12,378 nt of DNA. Source: Lentzea aerocolonigenes. GTDB taxonomy: Bacteria; Actinomycetota; Actinomycetes; Mycobacteriales; Pseudonocardiaceae. A model generated the notes under the pieces. The model ran no database searches. It was not told the DNA's origin and was given only the letters and a program-made list of their open reading frames with translations. The translations under genes were made by a program, and so were the position numbers. The stretch is taken from assembly GCF_000955955.1 (NCBI RefSeq), contig NZ_JYJG01000150.1, positions 1 to 12,378 on the forward strand. The letters are read 5' to 3'. Each line of letters starts with the position of its first letter. The first letter of the stretch is position 1. Shown piece after piece: positions 6,912 through 12,378 of the stretch.

Positions 6912-7354
6912 CAGCGCTCCTGCTGGCAGGCCTGACTCTCACGGCCTGCCAGCAGGCTCCACCCCCAACGCCACCCCAGAACGGTTACGGCGCAACGGAA
7001 CGCGCGTTCGTCGAGCTCTCGATCGCCACCGACGAACAAGCGCTCAAACTCGTCGACACCCCAGAGCTCGTCGAGAACCGCAAGACCGAGATCGCCGAAC
7101 TCCGCAAGCTCCTCGACGCGCCGTACGTCAACAACCACGCCGGGCACGACATGCCAGGCATGCCAACGGATGCGGAGATCCAGCTAGCCGCGACCAGCCC
7201 GGACGCGCGCAAGCAGTTCGTGCACGCGCACCTCACCGAACAGCTGGAGGTCCTGCGCTCGGCCGGCACCGCGATCACCCACCCGCCGACCGCCGAGGTC
7301 GTCAAACTGATGGAACAGCACCGCGCAGCCGAGCTGACCCTCACACAGCCTTAG
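6884..7354 (+). CDS. DUF305-like lipoprotein
   Basis: This predicted 156-aa membrane-anchored lipoprotein starts at GTG 6884, inside the last 28 bases of the DUF1996 gene. That start gives a textbook type II signal: RPRRQPR, then a hydrophobic core, then lipobox LTAC with Cys22. The mature part has a Pro-rich linker and a helical region. Its pattern (AFVELSIATDEQALKL, about 41-56, and FVHAHLTEQLEVLRSA, 112-127) resembles the two four-helix halves of DUF305. The family's paired HH motifs are not kept. HAGHDMPGM (85-93) is a His/Met-rich stretch of the kind that can bind copper. It probably shares an mRNA with the DUF1996 gene. The ribosome-binding site is weak, so translation may be coupled. 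Its 3' end overlaps the convergent permease gene by 14 bases. Confidence 0.75.
   Translation: MRPRRQPRIAALLLAGLTLTACQQAPPPTPPQNGYGATERAFVELSIATDEQALKLVDTPELVENRKTEIAELRKLLDAPYVNNHAGHDMPGMPTDAEIQLAATSPDARKQFVHAHLTEQLEVLRSAGTAITHPPTAEVVKLMEQHRAAELTLTQP
6919..6956 (+). terminator. 14-bp perfect hairpin after the DUF1996 stop, inside the lipoprotein signal sequence
   Basis: Arms CCTGCTGGCAGGCC (6919-6932) and GGCCTGCCAGCAGG (6943-6956) are perfectly complementary, with a 10-base loop. The stem begins seven bases after the DUF1996 stop and codes for part of the lipoprotein signal peptide and lipobox. It could act as a terminator or attenuator, an RNA 3' stabiliser, or a translation gate for the lipoprotein. 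No T-tract follows. The role is inferred. Confidence 0.55.
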
Positions 7355-8000
7355 CTCGCACCGGCATGGCTCGTCCTATCGCCCAGGTGACGCCCACGGC
7401 GGCCACCCACGCGAACACCGAGACCACGTGCCAGCCGTCGCCGAGCGCGAGTGGGAGGTCCCTGACGAACGGCATGTCCCCGGTGCCGGGCATCGTGATG
7501 CCCGGCACGAGCACCAGCGCCAGTCCGACGGGCAACGTGAGAACACCGCCGTAGCCCCACCGGTCGAACGCCGCCGTCACGAACATGCCGACCGCGCACC
7601 ACACCAGGAACATCAGGAAGTACGCGAGCGGCGACCCGTGCGGGGTGGACTTCCAGTCCATCAGGGCGTAGACGGCACCTTCGACGAGAAACCCGAGCCA
7701 CGTCAGCAACGTCATCGCCAGAGCGAAGACCGCGGTGAAACCGGTCGCCGCGACCAGGAACTCGCGGCGGGTGCGTCCGTGCGCGACCGCGATCGGCAGC
7801 ACGTTGTGGATCGTGTACACGCCCACCCACAGCACGAACCAGCGCGCGATCTGCACGGTGACGAGCATCCATCCGCTGAACGAGACTTCGGCGAAAGTCG
7901 AGATCACGAACGCCACGGCAAGGTTCATGAGGAAGACGCAGGCGGCCACGATCGCGCCGTACGTGACCAGCGTCGTCGTCAGGTGCCGGAAGATCTTCAC
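7341..8000 (-). CDS. ABC transporter permease-like membrane protein
   Basis: This 219-aa integral membrane protein has about six transmembrane segments (roughly 10-34, 45-65, 81-105, 123-145, 151-170 and 190-210). A charged cytoplasmic loop HGRTRREF lies between segments 2 and 3. Its GTG start (8000-7998) overlaps the TGA of the ATPase gene in a GTGA junction, so translation is coupled. It is the only membrane partner for the ATPase here and probably forms the transmembrane part of the exporter. The sequence itself gives no substrate. Alternatives are few, because a YtrA-like GntR gene followed by ATPase and permease is a common operon type. Confidence 0.8.
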   Translation of the reverse strand: MKIFRHLTTTLVTYGAIVAACVFLMNLAVAFVISTFAEVSFSGWMLVTVQIARWFVLWVGVYTIHNVLPIAVAHGRTRREFLVAATGFTAVFALAMTLLTWLGFLVEGAVYALMDWKSTPHGSPLAYFLMFLVWCAVGMFVTAAFDRWGYGGVLTLPVGLALVLVPGITMPGTGDMPFVRDLPLALGDGWHVVSVFAWVAAVGVTWAIGRAMPVRAKAV

Positions 8001-8875
8001 AGCTTCCCCCCGACCGGCTCGGTGAGGTGCACGAACAGGTCCTGCAACGCGATCGGCCCGAGCTCCAGCCCGAGCTGCCGCGCACGGATCAGCCGCGAGT
8101 CGTCCAACGCGCCGTAGACCATCGCGGCTTTGGTGCGCCCCAACGACTTCTCGCTCAGCACCGTCAACCCAGCCGTGAACTCGTCGACGTCACCGGCATT
8201 CCCGGTGACCTCGGTGCCGCGCGACCGCAGCACGTCCGCCTCCTCCTGCAACACCAACCGCCCGGAATCGATGATCACCACCTCCTCCAGCAACGAGGAC
8301 AGCTCCTCGATCAGGTGCGTGGAGATGATGATCGTGCGCGGGTGCGCCATGAAGTCGTTGAGCAGCGTGTCGTAGAACGCATAGCGCGTCGGCGTGTCCA
8401 TGCCCAGATGCGACTCGTCGAGCATCGTCAACGGCGACCGGCTCGCCAGCCCGATCACCACGCCCAGCGCCGACCGCTGCCCCAGCGACAGCGCGCTGAC
8501 CTTGCTCTTCAACGGAATCCTGAACAAGTCGATCAACGAGAGCGCGTACGAGTTGTCCCACGTCTCCCGCCACGCCGCCCCGTACTCCAGCACGTACGAG
8601 ACCTTGTCACCCTTGTCCGCGGCGTCGGCGGTGTGGCGCACCAAGCAGACCTGGCGCATCGCATCGGCGTTCTCGAACACCGGCGCGCCGTCCAGAGTCA
8701 CCGCCCCCAGCGGCTTGCGATACCCGGCCAGCGCCGACATCAAGCTGGTCTTGCCGGACCCGTTGCGTCCGAGCAGCCCGTAGATCTTGTTGCCGCTCAA
8801 GGAGAAGCTCATGTCGTCGACGGCCACCACCGACCCGTACCGCACCGACAGCCCACGCACGTCAACCCGCATCAC
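7997..8875 (-). CDS. ABC transporter ATP-binding protein
   Basis: This roughly 292-aa nucleotide-binding subunit powers the membrane partner encoded downstream. Walker A is GRNGSGKTS (36-44). The signature is LSLGQR (129-134), with Leu in place of the first Gly of LSGGQ. Walker B is LTMLDE (149-154), followed by an atypical D-loop SHLGMD instead of PTxGLD. The switch His187 is in ISTHLIEE. I see no clear Q-loop glutamine in the expected VCLVRHTADA stretch (76-85). The C-terminal 80 residues form an extra domain typical of exporter ATPases with GntR partners. The start is GTG 8875 or ATG 8872, both overlapping the GntR stop. ATPase function looks intact. Confidence 0.92.
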   Translation of the reverse strand: MMRVDVRGLSVRYGSVVAVDDMSFSLSGNKIYGLLGRNGSGKTSLMSALAGYRKPLGAVTLDGAPVFENADAMRQVCLVRHTADAADKGDKVSYVLEYGAAWRETWDNSYALSLIDLFRIPLKSKVSALSLGQRSALGVVIGLASRSPLTMLDESHLGMDTPTRYAFYDTLLNDFMAHPRTIIISTHLIEELSSLLEEVVIIDSGRLVLQEEADVLRSRGTEVTGNAGDVDEFTAGLTVLSEKSLGRTKAAMVYGALDDSRLIRARQLGLELGPIALQDLFVHLTEPVGGKL

Positions 8876-9237
8876 ACGCCCCCGTTCTCGTGCTGCTCGA
8901 TCCGCCGGATGACGTCCGCGAGCGGAATGCCGATCGCCAGCGCCTCCGCCACCATCGGGTCGACGACCTCGCCGAAGAAGGTCTCCCTCCCCTGTGCTCG
9001 CAGCATGTCGCGAGCCTCCGTGCTCACGAACATCCCGATCCCCCTCTTCTTGTAGAGCACCTTCTCGTCCACGAGCTGCTGAAAGGCCTTGGCCGCGGTC
9101 GCCGGGTTGATCCGGTAGTAGGCGGCGTACTGGTTGGTCGACATGACCTGCTCGTCGCCCTTCAACGCCCCGCTGAGCACGTCCGCCTTGATCCGGTCGG
9201 CGATCTGCCGGTAGATCGGACTCCGGTCGTCGAACAT
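8872..9237 (-). CDS. GntR family transcriptional regulator, YtrA subfamily
   Basis: This 121-aa repressor has an N-terminal winged helix (about 1-75) starting with the family pattern SPIYRQIADRIKADVLSG. The recognition region is YYRINPATAAKAFQQL, followed by the wing KKRGIGMFV. The remaining roughly 45 residues form the short helical dimerisation tail that defines the YtrA subfamily, which lacks a large ligand domain. The ATG has AAGGAAG seven bases upstream. It is first in the operon with the ATPase and permease, and probably represses that operon from the palindrome at 9252-9275. YtrA-type operons often respond to cell-envelope stress. The inducer is unknown. Confidence 0.93.
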   Translation of the reverse strand: MFDDRSPIYRQIADRIKADVLSGALKGDEQVMSTNQYAAYYRINPATAAKAFQQLVDEKVLYKKRGIGMFVSTEARDMLRAQGRETFFGEVVDPMVAEALAIGIPLADVIRRIEQHENGGV

Positions 9238-9251
9238 GGGCTTACTTCCTT

Positions 9252-9275
9252 GGTTCGTTACTCATGTAATGAACC
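9252..9275. promoter_or_regulatory. Putative GntR/YtrA operator with minus-strand -10
   Basis: GGTTCGTTAC (9252-9261) and GTAATGAACC (9266-9275) form an inverted repeat matching at nine of ten positions, with a 4-base spacer TCAT. On the minus strand TATGGT (9278-9273) is a plausible -10, so a bound repressor would block the GntR operon promoter. The site also covers the expected -35 zone of the divergent transporter gene, so it may affect both directions. Confidence 0.65.
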
Positions 9276-9290
9276 ATAGCAGCGCGAGCG

Positions 9291-9296
9291 TACGAT
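9291..9296 (+). promoter_or_regulatory. -10 element of a possible leaderless promoter
   Basis: TACGAT (9291-9296) fits the actinomycete TANNNT -10 consensus and lies six bases before the GTG start at 9303. Transcription would begin at or near the start codon itself. No ribosome-binding site is visible before that GTG, which supports a leaderless mRNA. No clear -35 is seen. Confidence 0.45.
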
Positions 9297-9302
9297 TGGC
9301 AC

Positions 9303-10121
9303 GTGGTCGGGATCGCGATCCTGTGCGCGGTGCTCGCGGCCGGGTGCGGCGCACTCGGCGCGATGCTGCAACACGCCGGCGTCCGCGAAACCCCAGGCCT
9401 CAAACTCACCCAGGCCCACCGCCTGGTCACGTCGAGACGCTGGGTCTACGGTTTCCTGATCCTGGTCGCCTGCGCAATGCTGCAGGTCCTGGCCCTGGCG
9501 CTGGCCCCGGTCTCGGTGGTCGCCCCGCTGAACGCCCTGGCCATCCCGATCATCGCCGTGGCCCGCGCCCACAAGCTGACCGGCCTGCTGGCCGTCGCCG
9601 TAGTCGTCGCCACCGCCGGCATCGTCGTCTTCGTGTCCATCACCGCGGGCCAGGCCGTCCCCACGGTCGTCTCCCCCAAAGTCGCCCTGCAAGCGGGCCA
9701 ACTGGTGGTCGCGGGCGTGCTCGTCTGCGTGGTCGCCGCGACCTTCACCACGGGCACGATCCGCGCCTTCGCCCTGGCCATGGGCGCGGGCATCCTCTAC
9801 GGCCTGGTAGCGGTCCTGGTCCGGGACGTGACCACTTCCCTGCCGATCATCGAATGGATCTCGCTGACCGGCCTGGCCGTAGCGTTCCTGACCGGCGCCT
9901 GGTTCATCCAACTCGGCTACGCCGCCGGCCCACCCGACCTCGTCGTGGCGGGCCAGACCGTGGTCAACCCGATCGTCGCCGCCTGGATCGGCATCAAACT
10001 GGTGGGCGAAGGCACAGGCATGAGCGCACTGTCGCAAGCGGGCCTGGTCATCAGCGCAATCGCCGCAGTCACCGGCACCGTAGTGCTGGCCTACTACCAC
10101 CGTGCCAGGGTGGAGGCATGA
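9303..10121 (+). CDS. DMT/EamA-like multi-pass transporter
   Basis: This 272-aa, highly hydrophobic inner-membrane protein has about nine transmembrane helices and few charged loops. Its fold pattern suggests the drug/metabolite transporter superfamily. The halves show the typical short helices with buried prolines (LAPVSVVAPLNALAIPIIAVA, near 67-87, and TVVNPIVAAWIG, near the C terminus). The start is GTG, with no ribosome-binding site but a -10 hexamer just upstream. Its last four bases form an ATGA overlap with the next gene, so the two are coupled. The substrate is unknown. It could also be called an uncharacterised membrane protein of the EamA type. Confidence 0.8.
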   Translation: MVGIAILCAVLAAGCGALGAMLQHAGVRETPGLKLTQAHRLVTSRRWVYGFLILVACAMLQVLALALAPVSVVAPLNALAIPIIAVARAHKLTGLLAVAVVVATAGIVVFVSITAGQAVPTVVSPKVALQAGQLVVAGVLVCVVAATFTTGTIRAFALAMGAGILYGLVAVLVRDVTTSLPIIEWISLTGLAVAFLTGAWFIQLGYAAGPPDLVVAGQTVVNPIVAAWIGIKLVGEGTGMSALSQAGLVISAIAAVTGTVVLAYYHRARVEA

Positions 10122-10795
10122 CCTTCGTAGTCACCGGCGGCACCGGCGCACTGGGCCGCCACGTAGTAGCCGCGCTGCCAGGAGCCCGCCCGGTCTCCCG
10201 CTCCACCGGCACTGACCTGTTGCGCGGCAAGGGCTTGGGCGCCCTCCGAGCAGACGTGGTCGTGCACTGCGCCACGTCGTTCCGCCACGAGGTGGCCATG
10301 GCCAAAGCGGTACTCGCAGCCAAACCCGCGCACCTCGTCTACATCTCGATCGTCGGCTGCAACGAGGTCCCGCTCCCCTACTACAAGCAAAAACTGCTGA
10401 CCGAACGCTTGATCATCGACTCAGCCACCCCGCACACCATCCTGCGCGCCACGCAGTTCCACTCGTTGCTGCGCAAGATGTTCGACCGCACGTCCAAACT
10501 CCCGCTGATGCCAGTCCCGGGCTTCCGCTTCCAGCCGATCGACGAGGCCGAGGTGGCCCTGGAACTGGCCACCCTGGCCCAAGCCGCCCCAGCGGGCCTG
10601 GCCCCGGAAATGGGCGGCCCCGAGATCCACGAAGCGATCGACTTCGCCCGAACCTACCTAGCCGCAACGGGAAAACACCGCACACTCATCCCCCTGAAGG
10701 TGCCAGGAGCCACCTACCGCGCCTACCGCGCGGGCGGCAACCTCACCCCGGACCGCGCAGTCGGCAAACGAACCTTCGCCGACTACCTCACCTGA
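10118..10795 (+). CDS. NAD(P)-binding atypical SDR/NmrA-like protein
   Basis: This 225-aa Rossmann-fold protein starts [17 protein letters not shown], with the dinucleotide motif GGTGALG at 7-13. DVVVHCATS (46-54) and LVYISIVG (73-80) are the usual strand ends of atypical SDRs. YYKQKLLTE (88-96) is in the position of the active-site Tyr-Lys pair. It resembles NmrA/NAD(P)H-dependent quinone or isoflavone reductase-like proteins. The ATG overlaps the TGA of the transporter gene. GGAGG is only one base from the ATG, so AGGG farther upstream or coupling must serve initiation. The C terminus overlaps the convergent MbtH gene by eight bases. The substrate is unknown. Confidence 0.87.
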   Translation: MTFVVTGGTGALGRHVVAALPGARPVSRSTGTDLLRGKGLGALRADVVVHCATSFRHEVAMAKAVLAAKPAHLVYISIVGCNEVPLPYYKQKLLTERLIIDSATPHTILRATQFHSLLRKMFDRTSKLPLMPVPGFRFQPIDEAEVALELATLAQAAPAGLAPEMGGPEIHEAIDFARTYLAATGKHRTLIPLKVPGATYRAYRAGGNLTPDRAVGKRTFADYLT

Positions 10796-10982
10796 TCGAC
10801 GCGGGCCGCAGGTCCGTCCAGTTCTCCTCCACGTACGCCAAGCACGCCTCGCGGTCGTCCTCACCAAAAACCTTCGTCCACCCGGCAGGCACCTCCGCGA
10901 AGGTCGGCCACAGCGAGTGCTGCTGCTCCTCGTTGACAAGCACGAAGAACCGCCCCTGCGGGTCCTCGAACGGGTTGGTCAT
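10788..10982 (-). CDS. MbtH-like protein
   Basis: This 64-aa MbtH family chaperone and activator of NRPS adenylation domains starts [17 protein letters not shown]. It carries the three conserved tryptophans: Trp25 (HSLWP), Trp35 (PAGW) and Trp55 (ENWTDLRP). I set the start at ATG 10982, where MTNPF begins and GGAAG lies upstream. A GTG at 11000 would add six residues but overlaps the monooxygenase stop and the ribosome-binding site. It follows the ornithine monooxygenase gene after 14 bases and should serve a siderophore NRPS encoded outside the window. It is slightly shorter than the usual 70 residues but has all core motifs. Confidence 0.95.
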   Translation of the reverse strand: MTNPFEDPQGRFFVLVNEEQQHSLWPTFAEVPAGWTKVFGEDDREACLAYVEENWTDLRPASIR

Positions 10983-10996
10983 GACACTTCCTTCCT

Positions 10997-12241
10997 TCAC
11001 TTGACTGCCTGAAGCCTCGGCTCGGCCTGCCGCACCCGCCGCACCACCGACTCGAGAATCTCCCCCACCCGCACCGCCGTGTTCGACAACAACGACGACG
11101 TGATCCCATGCGTGTGCTCAGTACCGCCCTGCAAATAGATCCCGCCACGAACCGAGTCATCGGTGACCACCCGGTAGTCCCGAGTCACCTTCAACCGCCC
11201 ACGCTCATCCCGCTCGCAACGCCCAGCAAGCTCCCCGAGCAACCGCACCGGATCAGCCGGCCGATACCCAGTCGCAAACACGATCACGTCCGCATCAACC
11301 GGCACCCGCCCACCATCGGCCAACGACTCGATCACGCACTTGCCGTCCGCGTTCACGTCCGTCAACCGAGAAGTGTTGTGCAGCAACAACCTCTGCCGCC
11401 CCACAACCTTCTCCCGGTACACCCGCCGATACAGCTCCTCGATGAGCTCCCCGTCCACCACCCCATAATTCGTGTTGGCGTGGTAGCCCATCAGCCGCTG
11501 CTTGACCTCCTCCGGCGCTCCGTAGAACTCATCCACGGCAGCAGGATCGAAGATCCGGTTCGCGAACGAACTGTCGTCGGCAGGGCTGTACCCATACCGC
11601 GCGAACACCCCGTGCACCTCAGCCCCGGGGAACCGGTCGTGGAAGAACGCCACAGCCTCAGCCGCACTCTGCCCAGCCCCCACCACCACAACCTGCCGGG
11701 GCTCCTCGAGTCCGTCGACCTTGGTCAACAGGTCCTTGTTGTGCCAAATCCGCTCACCGGCCTCAACCCCTTCAGGCAAGTTCGCCTCAAGCCCGGTGGC
11801 CAACACCAGGTTCCGCGCCCGAACCGTCTCCCCACCAGCACAGAACGCAAACCCATCACCCTCCGCACGCACCGCCGACACCTCGGCCCCGTACGACACG
11901 TGATGCCCAACCTGCTCCGCCGCCCACTCGAAGTAGTCGTGGAACTCCTTGCGCAGCGGAAACAGGTTCTTGTGGTTGACGAAGTCGATCAACCGCCCGC
12001 GATCCCGCAGATAGCAGAGGAAGCTGAAGGTGCTCGTCGGGTTGCGCAGCGTCACCAGGTCTTTGAGGAACGACACCTGCATGGTCGCGTCCTCGAGCAG
12101 CATCCCCCGATGCCACCCAAACTGCCGCTGCCGCTCGAAGAACCGCGCCCGCACGGGCCTGGCATGCTCCTCAACGGCGATCGCGAGAGCGAGGTTGGAC
12201 GGCCCGAAGCCGATCCCGGCCAGGTCTAAAACCGGTTCCAT
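10997..12241 (-). CDS. L-ornithine N5-monooxygenase (siderophore biosynthesis)
   Basis: This 414-aa flavoprotein of the SidA/IucD/PvdA family hydroxylates the side-chain amine of ornithine (less likely lysine), using FAD, NADPH and O2. The product supplies hydroxamate groups for a siderophore. The FAD site is GIGFGPSN (9-16), the NADPH site GAGQSAAE (188-195), and ATGY (323-326) is the family's C-terminal motif. [17 protein letters not shown] (54-70) closely follows PvdA, including Lys60 of the substrate pocket, and favours ornithine. The ATG at 12241 has GGGAGG five bases upstream; the GTG at 12259 is rejected because it lies before that site. It heads an iron-regulated operon with the MbtH gene. 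Confidence 0.94.
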   Translation of the reverse strand: MEPVLDLAGIGFGPSNLALAIAVEEHARPVRARFFERQRQFGWHRGMLLEDATMQVSFLKDLVTLRNPTSTFSFLCYLRDRGRLIDFVNHKNLFPLRKEFHDYFEWAAEQVGHHVSYGAEVSAVRAEGDGFAFCAGGETVRARNLVLATGLEANLPEGVEAGERIWHNKDLLTKVDGLEEPRQVVVVGAGQSAAEAVAFFHDRFPGAEVHGVFARYGYSPADDSSFANRIFDPAAVDEFYGAPEEVKQRLMGYHANTNYGVVDGELIEELYRRVYREKVVGRQRLLLHNTSRLTDVNADGKCVIESLADGGRVPVDADVIVFATGYRPADPVRLLGELAGRCERDERGRLKVTRDYRVVTDDSVRGGIYLQGGTEHTHGITSSLLSNTAVRVGEILESVVRRVRQAEPRLQAVK

Positions 12242-12266
12242 CGCATCCTCCCGAAGCACCAGCAGC

Positions 12267-12285
12267 CAAAGTAACCCTAACTTAA
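12267..12285 (-). promoter_or_regulatory. Iron box (IdeR/DmdR-type), site 1
   Basis: On the minus strand this reads TTAAGTTAGGGTTACTTTG, matching the DtxR/IdeR consensus TTAGGTTAGGCTAACCTAA at 13 of 19 positions by my count. It lies 26 bases before the monooxygenase start and covers a possible -10 (TAGGGT, 12279-12274). With iron bound, the regulator would shut off the siderophore operon. Confidence 0.7.
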
Positions 12286-12301
12286 CTAAGGCATACCTTA
12301 G
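12282..12301 (-). promoter_or_regulatory. Iron box-like palindrome, site 2
   Basis: CTAAGGCATACCTTAG (12286-12301) has perfect 6-bp arms, CTAAGG and CCTTAG, around CATA. Read on the minus strand in the wider frame, it matches the IdeR consensus at about 12 of 19 positions. It overlaps site 1 by four bases. Overlapping double iron boxes fit tight control by two regulator dimers. Confidence 0.55.
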
Positions 12302-12312
12302 CTAGTGCATTC

Positions 12313-12329
12313 GGACGTGATCCACGTCC
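12313..12329. promoter_or_regulatory. 17-bp palindrome at the window edge (candidate operator)
   Basis: GGACGTG (12313-12319), a 3-base spacer ATC, and CACGTCC (12323-12329) form a perfect inverted repeat. It lies 12 bases beyond the second iron box, in the 137-base gap upstream of the siderophore genes. It may belong to a divergent gene to the right of the window. Nothing else is recognisable from 12330 to 12378. Confidence 0.35.
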
Positions 12330-12378
12330 TAGCCCCCCATCGAGCACCTATCAAGCGATGCCGCAGGCGAGCAGTACC

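Noticed and set aside
6536..7354. 272-aa version of the lipoprotein starting inside the DUF1996 gene
   Set aside because: Its first half is an out-of-frame shadow of DUF1996; GTG 6884 gives a perfect lipoprotein signal.
9236..10795. 519-aa plus-strand frame appearing to fuse an Arg/Pro-rich region to the SDR protein
   Set aside because: The first part is the wrong frame across the transporter gene; the SDR protein starts at ATG 10118 with its own Rossmann motif.
11108..12229. 373-aa plus-strand frame opposite the ornithine monooxygenase
   Set aside because: It is a Pro/His/Arg-rich antisense shadow with no domain.
1..12378. tRNA, rRNA, CRISPR array, insertion sequence or attachment site
   Set aside because: No cloverleaf-like sequence, regularly spaced repeats, transposase or terminal inverted repeats were seen on reading both strands by eye.

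Overview
The window is high-GC DNA with GTG starts, many 4-bp or coupled gene overlaps, Tat and lipoprotein export signals, a LacI-type GAGAGCGCTCTC operator and an IdeR/DmdR-type iron box. This is typical of a filamentous actinomycete. Overall flavour suggests Pseudonocardiales (Lentzea, Saccharothrix or Amycolatopsis-like), but the genus is a guess.

Left part (1-7354) is mostly a secreted polymer-degradation block. It holds a cutinase/PETase-type polyester hydrolase (minus strand) and a divergent CaiB/BaiF class III CoA-transferase. Four bases after that comes a Tat-exported GH85 endo-beta-N-acetylglucosaminidase. Convergent to it is a secreted GH16 beta-glucanase with two discoidin-like domains, and divergent from the GH16 gene is a secreted DUF1996 protein followed by an overlapping DUF305-like lipoprotein. 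The GH16 and DUF1996 genes share an intergenic region with two LacI-family-like operators at mirror-image positions, so they probably form one carbohydrate-responsive regulon. The DUF1996 gene also has a TTA codon at codon 6, which suggests bldA-type control. A diverged second copy of the GH16 C-terminal tail lies in frame behind the GH16 stop and runs antisense into the last codons of the GH85 gene.

Middle part (7341-9275) is a minus-strand three-gene YtrA-like operon: GntR regulator, ABC ATPase and six-TM permease, each start overlapping the previous stop. A 10-bp inverted repeat upstream is the likely autoregulatory operator. Divergent from it (9303-10795) is a coupled pair, a DMT/EamA-like membrane transporter, possibly translated from a leaderless mRNA, and an NAD(P)-binding atypical SDR protein.

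Right part (10788-12378) is the edge of a siderophore locus: an L-ornithine N5-monooxygenase followed by an MbtH-like protein on the minus strand. Two overlapping iron-box-like palindromes precede them. The NRPS that these proteins would serve is not in the window. No rRNA, tRNA, transposase or CRISPR was seen. No gene-free stretch exceeds 200 bases; the largest gaps (5878-6074, 12242-12378, 896-1000) are regulatory.
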